DNA from: Actinoalloteichus_B caeruleus
GTDB taxonomy: Bacteria > Actinomycetota > Actinomycetes > Mycobacteriales > Pseudonocardiaceae
Strand: one strand, 5' to 3'
Length of the DNA stretch: 64,000 bases
Assembly: GCF_000718005.1 (NCBI RefSeq)
Contig: NZ_JODV01000006.1
Part shown: positions 53,109-62,478 of the stretch, piece after piece
Position numbering within the stretch: the first letter of the stretch is position 1
How the letters are laid out: the number at the start of each line of letters is the position of its first letter
Program-made: the position numbers and the translations under genes
Notes under the pieces: generated by a model
The model's database searches: none
Told to the model about the DNA's origin: nothing
What the model saw: the letters and a program-made list of their open reading frames with translations, nothing else

Positions 53109-55931
53109 TTGGTCCTGCCACTGGTTCTCGCGGCGCTCACCGCGCTGGCGCTGGCGGCTCCCCTGCTCGACCGGTTCCTGGGCCGGTCGACGGGTTGGCC
53201 GTTGGCCGCCGCGTTCCTGGGCCTCGCCGCGCTCGTCGCCACCCGGGCACCCGAAGTGCTGTCCGGGGCCGGGGCCCCGTCCTTCGACGCACCGTGGATG
53301 CCCGCCGTCGGTGTGGGCTTCCACCTGCGGCTGGACGGTCTCGCCCTGCTGTTCGTCTCGCTCGTCCTGGTCGTGGGCGCACTGGTGATGGCCTACTCGG
53401 CCAGCTACTTCTCCCACGGGCGGCACGGCGACTTCTACCTGCTGATGACGCTGTTCGCCGCGGCGATGTTCGGTCTCGTCCTCGCCGACGACGTGGTGCT
53501 GCTGTTCGTCTTCTGGGAGATCACCACGATCTGCTCGTTCTTCCTCATCGGGAGATCGGGGTTGTCCGCGAGCCGCCCGGCGGTGCGGACGCTGATCCTC
53601 ACGGCCGCGGGTGGCCTCGCGCTGCTCACCGCCGTGGTCCTGATGTGGGTGACCACCGGGACGACCCGGCTCAGCGTGATCCTGGAGCACTCCGCCTGGA
53701 CCGACGACCCGGCCTTCGCCACCGCCGTCGCGGTCCTGGTGATCCTCGCCGCCTTCACCAAGTCCGCGCAGTTCCCGTTCCACTACTGGTTGCCCGACGC
53801 CATGGCCGCCAGCACACCGGTGAGCGCATACCTGCACGCCGCGGCGATGGTGAAAGCGGGGATCTACCTGCTGATGCGCTTCTCCCCCGCGCTGGCCGAC
53901 CACGCGGTCTGGCAGACCGCGCTGATCGGCTTCGGCCTGGTGACCGCCGTCCTCGGCGCGCTGTTCGCCCTGCAACGCCACGACCTGAAGGAGCTGCTGG
54001 CCTACTCGACGGTGAGCCAGCTCGGGTTCCTCGTCGCGATCATCGGGGTGGGCACCCCGGCGGCGATGGCGGCCGCCACGGCCCACACCCTCGCGCACGC
54101 GCTGTTCAAGGCCACCCTGTTCATGCTGGTCGGCGTGGTGGACCGCGAGGCGGGCAGCCGGGACATCCGGAAGCTCACCGGTCTCCGACGGGTCATGCCG
54201 GTCACCGCGACGCTGACGGGGCTGGCGGCCCTGTCGATGGCCGGTGTTCCGCCGCTGCTGGGCTTCGTCAGCAAGGAGAGCATGTTCGGCGCCTTCCTCG
54301 ACGCCCCGGGCCCCGGATGGGTGGGGCCGGTCGTGGGCGGGGTCGCCGTGGTGGGGGCGATCCTCACCTTCGCCTACTCCTTCCGGCTGGTCTACGGGGC
54401 TTTCGGCGGGCCCACCGAGCAGAGCCACCTCCGGGAGCCGAAGGCGGCGTTCCTGTTCCCCGCCGCCGTGGCGTCGGTGGCGGGTCTGGTGCTCGGGCTG
54501 GTGGTCCCGCTGCTCAACCCCCTGGTGGACCGGGTCGTCACCGATACCTGGGGGCTGGTCCACGACAGCGACCTCGCGCTCTGGCACGGTTTCTCCACCG
54601 CGCTGGGGATGTCGGTGGTCGTCCTCGGCGCCGGGACGGTGCTCTTCCTCCGACGGGCGTGGCTCGACCGGGTGTTGGACCGCTCGTTGTTCCCCGTCCG
54701 GGGGACGGAGGTGTTCGAACGCCTGTACCGGGGGACGATCGCGCTGGGTGCGCGGGTGGGTGATCTCACCCGGAGCGACTCCCCCGCCCAGCACCTCGCG
54801 ATGCCCTTCGTGCTGCTGGCGGTGCTGGCCTCGGTCGCGTTGTCGGCCGGTCTCGCCGTCGGCGACTTCCCCGCTCCGGTGAGCCGGCCGATGGACTGGG
54901 TGCTCGTCGCCCTGATCGCCGCCTCGGTGCTCGGAGCGGTGGTGGCGCGCTCCCGCCTCGCCGCGCTGGGGTCGATCGGGGTGGGGGGTTTCACCGTCGC
55001 CCTGTGGTTCTTCACGCTCGGCGCCCCCGACGTCGGTCTGACCCAGCTGCTGGTCGAGGTGCTCACCGTCGTCGTCGCGGTCCTGGTCCTCCGGCGGCTG
55101 CCACGGTCCTTCCACCCGACGGGGAGGGTGCGGAGGGCCGCCGCCGCGGTCCTCGCGATCGTCGCCGGTGGGGTCGCCGCGCTCGCCACCTACACGATGA
55201 CCGGTCGCCGGGAGCTGTCCCCCGCGGCGGACTACTTCCTGACCGAAGCCGAGAACGAGACCGGCGGCACCAACGTCGTGAACACCATCCTGGTGGACTT
55301 CCGCGCGTTGGACACGCTGGGGGAGCTGACCGTGCTCGGCATCGCCGGGCTGGTGATCGTGGCCGTGCTCAACGCCAACGGCCTGCTGCCGAACCGGCAG
55401 CCGACGGCCATCCACCGGTTCGCCGGCAGTCCCATTGATTCGCCGACCGATGCCACCATCCTGTTCCGCACCGTGGGGCGGTGGTTGGCGCCGCTGGTGA
55501 TCCTGTTGTCGGCCTACCTGCTCCTGCGGGGCCACTACGAGCCGGGCGGCGGGTTCATCTCGGCGCTGGTGGGCGGCGCCGGGTTCGCCCTGGCCTACCT
55601 CAGCGCGCCGAGTTCGGACCGCGCCCCGATCCGCTGGCCCTACATCGCCCTGATCGCCTCCGGTGTCGGGGTCGCGGTGTTGACGGGGGTGGCGGGCTAC
55701 CTGGAGGGGAGCTTCCTCCGGCCAGTCCACCTGGACATCCCGCTCCCCTGGGGGGGTGAGTACCACTTCACCTCGGCCCTGGTCTTCGACGTCGGTGTCT
55801 ACCTGGCGGTGATCGGTGTCGTGGTCACGGCGTTGAACCGGCTGGGAGGGGATTCCGGCCCGCCGGGCGGGATGCCTCGTTCGCGGGGCGCGTCCAGGTC
55901 CGGTCGGAGCGCGGGGAAGGAGACCCGATGA
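53109..55931 (+). CDS. mrpA: Na+/H+ antiporter Mrp, fused subunits A and B
   Basis: 940 residues, about 20 or more membrane helices. Largest part of the multi-subunit Na+(Li+)/H+ antiporter for pH and salt tolerance. The NuoL-like part carries the key residues in FWEITTI (Glu) and FTKSAQFPFHYWLPDAM (Lys), with HTLAHALFKATLFM further on. The last 170 residues (from about 770: RTVGRWLAPLVILLSAYLLL, GGGFISALVGG) are the MrpB domain, so no separate mrpB is needed. TTG at 53109 with GAGAGG 8 nt upstream. The stop overlaps mrpC by four bases. Confidence 0.96.
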   Translation: MVLPLVLAALTALALAAPLLDRFLGRSTGWPLAAAFLGLAALVATRAPEVLSGAGAPSFDAPWMPAVGVGFHLRLDGLALLFVSLVLVVGALVMAYSASYFSHGRHGDFYLLMTLFAAAMFGLVLADDVVLLFVFWEITTICSFFLIGRSGLSASRPAVRTLILTAAGGLALLTAVVLMWVTTGTTRLSVILEHSAWTDDPAFATAVAVLVILAAFTKSAQFPFHYWLPDAMAASTPVSAYLHAAAMVKAGIYLLMRFSPALADHAVWQTALIGFGLVTAVLGALFALQRHDLKELLAYSTVSQLGFLVAIIGVGTPAAMAAATAHTLAHALFKATLFMLVGVVDREAGSRDIRKLTGLRRVMPVTATLTGLAALSMAGVPPLLGFVSKESMFGAFLDAPGPGWVGPVVGGVAVVGAILTFAYSFRLVYGAFGGPTEQSHLREPKAAFLFPAAVASVAGLVLGLVVPLLNPLVDRVVTDTWGLVHDSDLALWHGFSTALGMSVVVLGAGTVLFLRRAWLDRVLDRSLFPVRGTEVFERLYRGTIALGARVGDLTRSDSPAQHLAMPFVLLAVLASVALSAGLAVGDFPAPVSRPMDWVLVALIAASVLGAVVARSRLAALGSIGVGGFTVALWFFTLGAPDVGLTQLLVEVLTVVVAVLVLRRLPRSFHPTGRVRRAAAAVLAIVAGGVAALATYTMTGRRELSPAADYFLTEAENETGGTNVVNTILVDFRALDTLGELTVLGIAGLVIVAVLNANGLLPNRQPTAIHRFAGSPIDSPTDATILFRTVGRWLAPLVILLSAYLLLRGHYEPGGGFISALVGGAGFALAYLSAPSSDRAPIRWPYIALIASGVGVAVLTGVAGYLEGSFLRPVHLDIPLPWGGEYHFTSALVFDVGVYLAVIGVVVTALNRLGGDSGPPGGMPRSRGASRSGRSAGKETR

Positions 55932-56272
55932 CTCTCGCGATCTCCGTCGGCCTGCTGGTGGCCGGCGGCGTGTACCTGGTGGTGCAGCGCGGCATGGTGC
56001 GCATCACCTTCGGCTTCGTCCTGCTCGGCCACGCGGTGAACCTGCTGCTGGTGTCGGGTGGGGGCGCGTTCCGCAGGGAGGCCCCGCTGATGTCGGAGAC
56101 GGACGCCTCGGTGGCGGCCGATCCGCTGCCGCAGGCGTTCGTCCTCACCGCGATCGTGATCGCGTTCGCGATCACCGTCTACATGCTCACCCTCGCCGGG
56201 GTCGGCAAGCGGGACGATGACACGCGGGGCGGCCCGGCCGTGTCCGGCGAGAAGGACGAGGAGAAGGCATGA
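55928..56272 (+). CDS. mrpC: Na+/H+ antiporter subunit MrpC
   Basis: 114 residues, three membrane helices, NuoK-like. Typical text: GVYLVVQRGMVRITFGFVLL, GHAVNLLLVSGG, and ADPLPQAFVLTAIVIAFAI. A short charged C-terminus follows. ATG overlaps the mrpA stop and its own stop overlaps mrpD (ATGA both times). Confidence 0.96.
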   Translation: MTLAISVGLLVAGGVYLVVQRGMVRITFGFVLLGHAVNLLLVSGGGAFRREAPLMSETDASVAADPLPQAFVLTAIVIAFAITVYMLTLAGVGKRDDDTRGGPAVSGEKDEEKA

Positions 56273-57768
56273 CCGGCGCTCTCCTGCCGTTGGCCGTGGC
56301 GGTGCCGCTGCTCGCCGCCGCGGTGTTGACCGTGCTCCGGGAACCCGCCCTACCGCGCCGGGTGATCCTGCTCGGAACGAGCGCGCTGAGCCTCGGGTTC
56401 GGTGTCCTGCTCGTCGTCGCCAGCTGGGACGGCGGCATCGTCTCGCACAACGTCGGTCTCTGGCCGAACGGGATCAGCATCCCGTTCGTCGGGGACATGT
56501 TCGGCGCCCTGATGATCGTGGTGACCTCGCTGCTGACACTGGTGTGTTCGGCGTTCGCGATCGCCGCGGGTGACGAGGAACGCAGGTTCTTCGCGCCGCT
56601 GGTCCTCGTCCTGGCGGCGGGTGTGAACGGGGCGCTGCTCACGGCGGACCTGTTCAACCTGTTCGTCTTCATCGAGGTGATGTTGCTGCCCTCGTACGGG
56701 CTGCTGGCGATGCTCACCGGCATCCGGGGGGTGCGGGCCGGCCGGCTGTACGTGGCGATGAACCTGCTGACCTCGACGGTGTTCCTCGCCGGCGTCGGCC
56801 TCGTCTACGGGGTGACGGGCACCGTCAACCTCGGGGAGCTGGCCGGGCTGGCCGCCGAATCCGAACTGGTGGCGACGGCGGTGGCGGTCGTGTTGATCGC
56901 CCTGTCGGTCAAGGCCGCCGTCGTCCCGGTGCACGGCTGGTTGGCCAGGACCTACCCCTACGCCTCCCCCGCGGTGACCGCGTTGTTCTCCGGGCTGCAC
57001 ACCAAGGTGGCGATCTACGCGATCTACCGGGTGTACGCGGTGGTCTTCGAGGGGGACAGCACCTACCTGTGGATCGGTGTGGTCGCGATGGGCGTGACCA
57101 TGGTGGTGGGGGTGCTCGGCGCGGTCGGGGAGAACACGACGCGGTCGATCCTCGCGTTCCACATGATCTCCCAGATCGGCTACATCCTGCTGGGGGTGGC
57201 GCTGTTCGGCCCGCTCGGCCTGACCGCCGGCATCTTCTACCTGTTGCACCACATGGTCGTGAAGGCGTCGCTGTTCCTGTCCACCGGAGCGGTGGAGGTC
57301 ACCTACGGGACGAACCGGCTGGACCGGCTGGGTGGGGTGGCCAGGACGGAACCGCTGCTCGCGGCGGCCTTCCTCGGTGCCGCCCTGTCGCTGGCCGGGA
57401 TGCCGCCCTTCTCCGGGTTCGTGGCGAAGTTGACGCTGGTGCGGGCCGCCTTCGACGAGGGGCAGGTCGCGGTGGCGGTGGTCGCCGTGGCGGTCAGCCT
57501 GCTCACGCTGATGTCGATGCTGAAGATCTGGGGCGGGGTGTTCTGGGGCCGGTCCCCGGAGGACGTCGCGGGGCACCACCTCGAACGGCACCCGAGAGGA
57601 GCACTGCTCACCAGGGTCCGGCCGGCACTCGTGCTGCCAGCCCTGGTCCTCACCGGGGTGACCCTCGGGGTGGGTATCGGGGCGCAGGGCCTGCTGGTGC
57701 TGGCGGAACAGGCGGCGGCGGGACTGCTGGACACGTCCGGCTACATCGAGGCGGTGATCGGCCGATGA
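56269..57768 (+). CDS. mrpD: Na+/H+ antiporter subunit MrpD
   Basis: 499 residues, about 14 membrane helices, NuoN-like. Proton-path residues in LFNLFVFIEVMLLPSYGLL (Glu) and SVKAAVVPVHGWLARTYPYA (Lys). HHMVVKASLFLSTGAVE marks the second half-channel. Coupled to mrpC and mrpE by four-base overlaps. Confidence 0.96.
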   Translation: MTGALLPLAVAVPLLAAAVLTVLREPALPRRVILLGTSALSLGFGVLLVVASWDGGIVSHNVGLWPNGISIPFVGDMFGALMIVVTSLLTLVCSAFAIAAGDEERRFFAPLVLVLAAGVNGALLTADLFNLFVFIEVMLLPSYGLLAMLTGIRGVRAGRLYVAMNLLTSTVFLAGVGLVYGVTGTVNLGELAGLAAESELVATAVAVVLIALSVKAAVVPVHGWLARTYPYASPAVTALFSGLHTKVAIYAIYRVYAVVFEGDSTYLWIGVVAMGVTMVVGVLGAVGENTTRSILAFHMISQIGYILLGVALFGPLGLTAGIFYLLHHMVVKASLFLSTGAVEVTYGTNRLDRLGGVARTEPLLAAAFLGAALSLAGMPPFSGFVAKLTLVRAAFDEGQVAVAVVAVAVSLLTLMSMLKIWGGVFWGRSPEDVAGHHLERHPRGALLTRVRPALVLPALVLTGVTLGVGIGAQGLLVLAEQAAAGLLDTSGYIEAVIGR

Positions 57769-58214
57769 CACGGCACCTGGCACGGATCCTCCGGCTGGTC
57801 GGGTTCCTGGGGTACTACCTGCTGGAACTCGTGAAGGCGAACGTCTCGGTGATCAGGGAGACCCTGGTCCCGAGTGACCGGTTGCGGCCCGGCATCGCCG
57901 AACTGCCGCTGCGCTGCCGGACGGACCTGGAGATCACGATGATCGCGAACCTGATCTCGTTGACCCCGGGGACGCTGACGGTGGCGGTCAGGGCGGAGCC
58001 GCCGACCCTGTGGGTGCACGGGATGTTCGCGGAGGACCGCGAGGCGTTCCGTGCCGAGTTGTACGAGATGGAGGGTCGGATGCTGGTGGCGATGCGGTTG
58101 TCCGCCGCCGCCGGCGCGCTGCCCGGTCCGGGGCCGGCGGATGGCCCCGCGTCCGAGGCGGGTGGCGTGGCGCGTCGGTCCGCCGACCGCGGCGAGGACG
58201 GAGACGAGACGTGA
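57765..58214 (+). CDS. mrpE: Na+/H+ antiporter subunit MrpE
   Basis: 149 residues: two N-terminal membrane helices (FLGYYLLELVKANVSVI) and a cytoplasmic part with the family text TMIANLISLTPGTLTV and LWVHGMFAED. A tail of about 35 residues rich in Gly, Pro and Ala extends past the usual end. ATG overlaps the mrpD stop; the stop overlaps mrpF. Confidence 0.93.
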   Translation: MTRHLARILRLVGFLGYYLLELVKANVSVIRETLVPSDRLRPGIAELPLRCRTDLEITMIANLISLTPGTLTVAVRAEPPTLWVHGMFAEDREAFRAELYEMEGRMLVAMRLSAAAGALPGPGPADGPASEAGGVARRSADRGEDGDET

Positions 58215-58468
58215 TCCTCATCGATCTGGCGATCGTGCTGGTCGCCCTGAGCCTGCTCGCAGCCGTGGTCCGGTTGGTGCGCGGCCCCTCCGACGCGGAC
58301 CGGGGTCTCGCCGGGGACCTGGTCTTCTTCGGTTTCGTCGCGCTCGTCGCCCTGGTCGGCCTCCGCGCGGACAGCGAGGTCGTCTTCGACGTGGTCCTGG
58401 TGGCCACCCTGGTCGGGTTCCTGGCCAGTCTCTCGATCGCCCGGCTCGTGACAGGGGGGAAACGATGA
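58211..58468 (+). CDS. mrpF: Na+/H+ antiporter subunit MrpF
   Basis: 85 residues, three membrane helices. Family marks RLVRGPSDADRGLAGDLV in the loop, and the acidic Asp/Glu after helix 2 (RADSEVVFDVVLV). GTG at 58211 overlaps the mrpE stop (GTGA). Confidence 0.94.
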   Translation: MILIDLAIVLVALSLLAAVVRLVRGPSDADRGLAGDLVFFGFVALVALVGLRADSEVVFDVVLVATLVGFLASLSIARLVTGGKR

Positions 58469-58872
58469 GCGTGCTGCTCGGTCACGTGGGAACCGCGCTG
58501 GTCGTGGTGGGTGCCCTCGTGCTGGCGCTGGCCGGGGTCGGGCTGCTGCGCCTGCCCGACCTGTACACGAGGGCCAGCGCGGTGACCACGGCCTCGGGTC
58601 TCGGGGTGGGGCTGGTGCTGGTGGGTGTGCTGCTGCACCACCCCAGCCTCGGGAACACCGTGAAGGTGGTGTTGGCGGTCGTGGTGCAGCTGACGACGGC
58701 GGCGGTCGGCGGTTACGCGATCGCCAGGGCCGGCTACCTGACCGGTGTCCCGCTGGCGAAGCGGACCCGCTACGACGAACTGGGGGCGGTGGTGCGGACC
58801 GCGCGGGGCGGTCCGGAGCGGCCGGGCCGGCGCCGCCGTCCCGGCCGTCGGCGGGGACGGGGACGGGGCTGA
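58465..58872 (+). CDS. mrpG: Na+/H+ antiporter subunit MrpG
   Basis: 135 residues with three membrane helices (GVGLLRLPDLYTRASAVTTA, GVLLHHPSLGNTVKVVL, LTTAAVGGYAIARAGYLTGV). A basic Arg/Gly tail of about 25 residues (GRRRRPGRRRGRGRG) is longer than usual. Last gene of the mrp operon; a hairpin follows. Confidence 0.94.
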   Translation: MSVLLGHVGTALVVVGALVLALAGVGLLRLPDLYTRASAVTTASGLGVGLVLVGVLLHHPSLGNTVKVVLAVVVQLTTAAVGGYAIARAGYLTGVPLAKRTRYDELGAVVRTARGGPERPGRRRRPGRRRGRGRG

Positions 58873-58877
58873 GCCAC

Positions 58878-58911
58878 GGGCCTGGCCGGGCCGTCGCGTC
58901 CGGTCAGGCCC
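58878..58911. terminator. Probable bidirectional terminator after mrpG
   Basis: Arms GGGCCTG at 58878-58884 and CAGGCCC at 58905-58911 with a CCGG/CCGG stem inside. The right arm overlaps the stop of the converging S4-domain gene. Confidence 0.4.
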
Positions 58912-59122
58912 CGGGGCCGACGACGCGGGTGGTGCGCCCTCTGGCTGCCACCACGTCCCCCGGGGCGAGCTGGCGGCCCCGCCTGGTCTCCGGCTGGTCG
59001 TTGACGGTGACCTGCCCCGACTCCAGCATGTCCCTGGCGTCACCGCCGTCGGAGGCGAGGTCGGCGAGCTTGAGGAACTGACCGAGTCTGATGCTGCCGT
59101 CCCGGATCGGCACGTCGTCCAT
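58904..59122 (-). CDS. S4 RNA-binding domain protein (YaaA/YlxM-like)
   Basis: 72 residues, essentially one S4 domain: IRLGQFLKLADLASDGGDAR, a short helix, then VTVNDQPETRRGRQLAPGDVV. Such small S4 proteins bind structured RNA, often rRNA, and are widespread in Gram-positive bacteria. The start is uncertain: ATG at 59122 gives the usual MDDVPIRDG N-terminus; further in-frame starts reach to 59161. No operon partner on its strand within 170 bases. Confidence 0.85.
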   Translation of the reverse strand: MDDVPIRDGSIRLGQFLKLADLASDGGDARDMLESGQVTVNDQPETRRGRQLAPGDVVAARGRTTRVVGPGA

Positions 59123-59292
59123 GCCGACCATCATGCCGGTGCCGGGCGCGACGCCGCGCACCGCTCCTCGGGCGCCCGGCCGTGGCGTGCGGCGCCGGTG
59201 CTCGGCGTTCCCCAGGACGCGGAGCGGGCCGGGTGGGAGCGCCGGGTGTGGGTTCCCCGACGCTCCCCGACCGTGGTGCGGTGACGCCTCGG

Positions 59293-60129
59293 TCAGCCGA
59301 GTTGGGCCTGGATGTCGGCGGCGTAGGTCGAGACGCGGGCGTAGACGCCGGGGTAGCCGGCCCAGGCGCAGCCGTTGCCCCAGGAGACGATGCCGATCAG
59401 CTTCCCGTCGACCACCAGCGGGCCGCCGGAGTCACCCTGGCAGGCGTCGTAGCCGCCCTCCGGGAACCCGGCGCACACCATGGCGGTGCTGTTGTACTGG
59501 GAGTAGGCCCCCGCGCAGGTGGCGTCGCTGGTCACCGGGACGTCCACCTCCAGCAGGTAGCGGGAGGCGGCGCCGCCGGAGGAGGTCGCCCCCCAGCCGA
59601 GGACCTTGCTGGTGGTGCCGGCCTCGTACAGCGCCGTGTCGGCGGGTGTGGCGAGCGGCAGCGTCTCGTAGGGGAGGTCGCGGTCCAGGGTGAGCACCGA
59701 GACGTCCTCGCCGATCAGGTAACTCCGGTAGTCGGGGTGGTTCCAGATGCTGGTGACGGAGGCGACCACGCCCGCCGTGCCGTTCTTGTCCTCGCGGCCC
59801 GCGACGACCCGGACGGCCGAGGCGGAGCGGTTGATCGTGCAGTGCGCCGCCGACACGACCTTGTTCGGCGCGACGAGCGCTCCGCCGCAGAACTGGGAGC
59901 CGGCGGTGTTGGTCAGGTAGACGGCCCACGGGTAGTCGGAGATGCTGGCCCGGGTTCCGCCGACGATGCGGGTGCCGACGTCTCCCGCCTCGGTGCCGGG
60001 CACGGTGGAGGCGGGGGCCCCGGCGATGGGCTCCGTCTCGGCCGCGGCCTGGATGCCCGTGAGCGGGAGGAGCGCGGCGGCGAGCATGGCGCCGAGGGCG
60101 GCCCACCGTCGGGACTTCGTGTTAGCCAC
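59293..60129 (-). CDS. Secreted trypsin-like serine protease (S1)
   Basis: 278 residues. Signal peptide (1-30), short propeptide ending at about Thr53-Arg54, and activation site RIVGG at 54-58 (so the mature enzyme should start at IVGG). The triad is seen in VVSAAHC (His), GEDVSVLTL (Asp) and CQGDSGGPL (Ser). The residue six before the Ser is Asp (GYDACQGDSGG), giving trypsin-type preference for Arg/Lys. GTG at 60129 with AAGGAG 7 nt upstream. Streptomycete trypsins have the same build. Confidence 0.95.
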   Translation of the reverse strand: MANTKSRRWAALGAMLAAALLPLTGIQAAAETEPIAGAPASTVPGTEAGDVGTRIVGGTRASISDYPWAVYLTNTAGSQFCGGALVAPNKVVSAAHCTINRSASAVRVVAGREDKNGTAGVVASVTSIWNHPDYRSYLIGEDVSVLTLDRDLPYETLPLATPADTALYEAGTTSKVLGWGATSSGGAASRYLLEVDVPVTSDATCAGAYSQYNSTAMVCAGFPEGGYDACQGDSGGPLVVDGKLIGIVSWGNGCAWAGYPGVYARVSTYAADIQAQLG

Positions 60130-60806
60130 GTTGGTCTCCTTCGTTCGCGACGCCGTGTGGACGAACCTGCGGCAGGGAGTGGCCGTCCGGCATCAGGAAC
60201 ATCAAACAGACGGTCCACACGCCAACGACAGGCCCAATAGAGGTAACCCGAAGAGACTCCACAATTACCTTCGGTAATCACGGTTGGTGTTCACACGACC
60301 GTCATGAGCCGCTGGTCAGGACGTCATGCGCGGGTGGACGCGACGGCGCGACCACCGGGGCCACCGGCCCCGAGCACCAACCACCCGCCCCAGTGGACGC
60401 GGGCGCGATCAGGGCACGACGAGTCGCGGCGGCGAGGGAATTCGGGGCCGCCCCAGTGCCCGGCGGGCTCGGCCCCCGCTCGACGAAGGCGCGGCGAGCG
60501 CCGCCGATCCCGTCGAGGTGCCGCCGGGTCCCAGCCCAGGCGCGCACTCCGTTGGCCCGTGTCCCGCGGTGCCGCGCCCGCCACGCCGACGGCATCGAGG
60601 TCGAGTGGGTGGAGTGGACTGAGCACCTCGTCGTCCGGCGGCTGACGCCAGGCGGCGCGTCCGAGCCGGACCCGCCTGAACCCCGCGGCTGATCCACCCC
60701 AGTCGTGGGGCCGCCCACCGGGTGGCGGGCCCCACCGCTCCGCCCGAGTTGTCGGTCTCCTCCCCCAGGCTGGGGACGACAGTGATCACCGGAGAGGAGA
60801 ACGGAC
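60130..60806. other. Intergenic region between divergent genes
   Basis: About 680 bases. The part next to the protease gene (60,180-60,300) is AT-richer and should hold its promoter. From 60,300 on it is GC-rich, with overlapping Arg-rich frames on both strands and no supported gene. Confidence 0.4.
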
Positions 60807-61199
60807 ATGCGGGACCACGCGCAGGGCACCATCGGCACCGTCACGGGGTTCGACCTCACCGTGTCGGACGCCCCGGGCATCCGGGACTTCTACGCGGCGG
60901 TGGTGGGCGGGGAGGCACGGCCCCTCGGGTTGGGGGACCACGACGACTACCAGATGCTGGCCGCCGACGACACTCCCAGGACCGGGGTGTCCCCTCGGCG
61001 CGGCGCCAACGCCGACCGACCCGCGCACTGGCTGAGTCACGTCACCGTCGCCGACCTCGACACCAGCCTGGAGCGGGTGCGCGCCCTCGGCGGCCGGGTG
61101 CTGACCGAACCCCGGGGCACCGGGCCGGGCGCCTACGCGGTCATCGCCGACCCCGCCGGGGCGGTGCTGGCACTACGGCAACGAGCGGTGGACGGATGA
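60807..61199 (+). CDS. VOC (glyoxalase/bleomycin-resistance fold) protein
   Basis: 130 residues, two beta-alpha-beta-beta-beta modules. First module: GFDLTVSDAPGIRDFYAAVVG. Second: HWLSHVTVADLDTSLERVRALGG and a closing DPAGAVLALRQ. The family covers dioxygenases, epimerases and antibiotic-binding proteins; nothing here fixes the substrate. The usual metal Glu and His are not obvious, so it may bind rather than convert its ligand. ATG at 60807 with GAGGAG 7 nt upstream. Confidence 0.85.
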   Translation: MRDHAQGTIGTVTGFDLTVSDAPGIRDFYAAVVGGEARPLGLGDHDDYQMLAADDTPRTGVSPRRGANADRPAHWLSHVTVADLDTSLERVRALGGRVLTEPRGTGPGAYAVIADPAGAVLALRQRAVDG

Positions 61200-61292
61200 G
61201 GACCGGCTCGGCGGGCGCGCACCGGACGTCCGGGCCCGAGCCGCCGTAGCCTCGGAAGGACAGCCACGTCCACCTGGGAGCGGAACCCGACC

Positions 61293-62378
61293 ATGACCAC
61301 CCGTGACGTCCCACCCCGCGAAGTCGACCCCGGTGGGAGTTGCCTGGTCCTCGGCGGTGCCGGGGCGGTGGGCCGCCACCTCGCCCCGATGCTGGGGCAG
61401 GTCGTGCCGGGTGTGGTGGTGGTCGCGAGCCGGTGTCGCCACCGGGCGGCCGCCGTCGCCGCCACGGTCCAGGGCGGGAGCACCGCCGTCCAACTCGACC
61501 CGCACGACCCGATCGCCCTCTCCGAGGCCCTCCGGGACGTCGGGACGGTCGTGAACTGCGTGGAGGACCCCGAGGGGTGGGTGGCGGGCCGCTGCGCGGA
61601 ACGCGGAGTCCGCTACGTCGACATCAGTGCCAACGCCGAGGTGCTGGGCGCCGTCGAGGCACGACGAGCGGACTTCCTCCGCAGCGGGACGACGGCGGTG
61701 CTCAGCGTGGGTGTCGCGCCGGGCCTGACGAACCTGCTGGCCACGCACGCGGTCTCCCGGCTGGCGGAGGCACCGGCCAGGGTCGAGATCGGCGTCCTGC
61801 TCGGGACGGGCGAGGCGCACGGAGCGGCCGGCGCGCGCTGGACGGCCGAAGGGCTGGCCGCCGCCCCCCGTGGTCGCGGCGCCGGCGGCAACCCCCGCCT
61901 CACCCGGTTCCCCGAGTTCGGTGCGCGCCGCGCGTACCCCTTCCCCTTCTCCGACCAGGAACACCTACGGGCCACCCTCGGGGTGCCGGTGACGACGCGG
62001 TTGTGCTTCGACAACCCGGCGGTGACGGCGGCGGTGTTCCGGGCCCGCCGGGCGGTGCGCCCGCTGGTGGCGCGTCTCGGAGCCGGTGAGCGGGTGGCGG
62101 CGACCGCTGGCCGGGTCCGCCTCGGGGGCAGCCGGTTCGCCGTCGTCGCCGAAGCCGTCGGGGCCGGGGGCGGGTCGGCGCGCTTCGGGGTGACCGGGGA
62201 CGGGCAGAGCAGGGCGACCGCCCTGGTCGCCGCCCGGGTCGTGGAGCTGATGACCAGCGGTGCCCACCCGCCCGGCGTGTTCCACCTCGACCAGTTCGTC
62301 GAGCCGGCGCGGTTCCTCTCGTCCCTCACCGACGCGGGGCTGCGGTGGCACGAGCGGAGGAACGTCGGCTCGGGCTGA
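61293..62378 (+). CDS. NAD(P)-binding saccharopine dehydrogenase-like protein
   Basis: 361 residues. N-terminal Rossmann fold with LVLGGAGAVGRHLAPML (residues about 18-34), then VVNCVEDPEG and GVRYVDISANAEVLGAVEA, the pattern of short saccharopine dehydrogenase/trans-acting enoyl-reductase relatives. The C-terminal part (GVAPGLTNLLA onward) is less conserved. Substrate unknown. ATG at 61293, with GGGAG 12 nt upstream, a little far. May be co-transcribed with the VOC gene 93 nt upstream. Confidence 0.8.
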   Translation: MTTRDVPPREVDPGGSCLVLGGAGAVGRHLAPMLGQVVPGVVVVASRCRHRAAAVAATVQGGSTAVQLDPHDPIALSEALRDVGTVVNCVEDPEGWVAGRCAERGVRYVDISANAEVLGAVEARRADFLRSGTTAVLSVGVAPGLTNLLATHAVSRLAEAPARVEIGVLLGTGEAHGAAGARWTAEGLAAAPRGRGAGGNPRLTRFPEFGARRAYPFPFSDQEHLRATLGVPVTTRLCFDNPAVTAAVFRARRAVRPLVARLGAGERVAATAGRVRLGGSRFAVVAEAVGAGGGSARFGVTGDGQSRATALVAARVVELMTSGAHPPGVFHLDQFVEPARFLSSLTDAGLRWHERRNVGSG

Positions 62379-62478
62379 ACGTCGCGGATCGCGGGAGCGA
62401 AGGGCGACTGGAGTGGCGCACCCGACGGTGGGAGGTCATCGGCGGGCTCCTCCGCATCGGCCAGCCGGACGTGTCGAC

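Noticed and set aside
52992..55766. Very long minus-strand open frame (924 codons) opposite mrpA
   Set aside because: It is antisense to a clear MrpA/B fusion, consists mostly of Arg, Glu, Gln, Gly and His, and has no domain. In very GC-rich genomes the antisense frame of a real gene is often open by codon bias.
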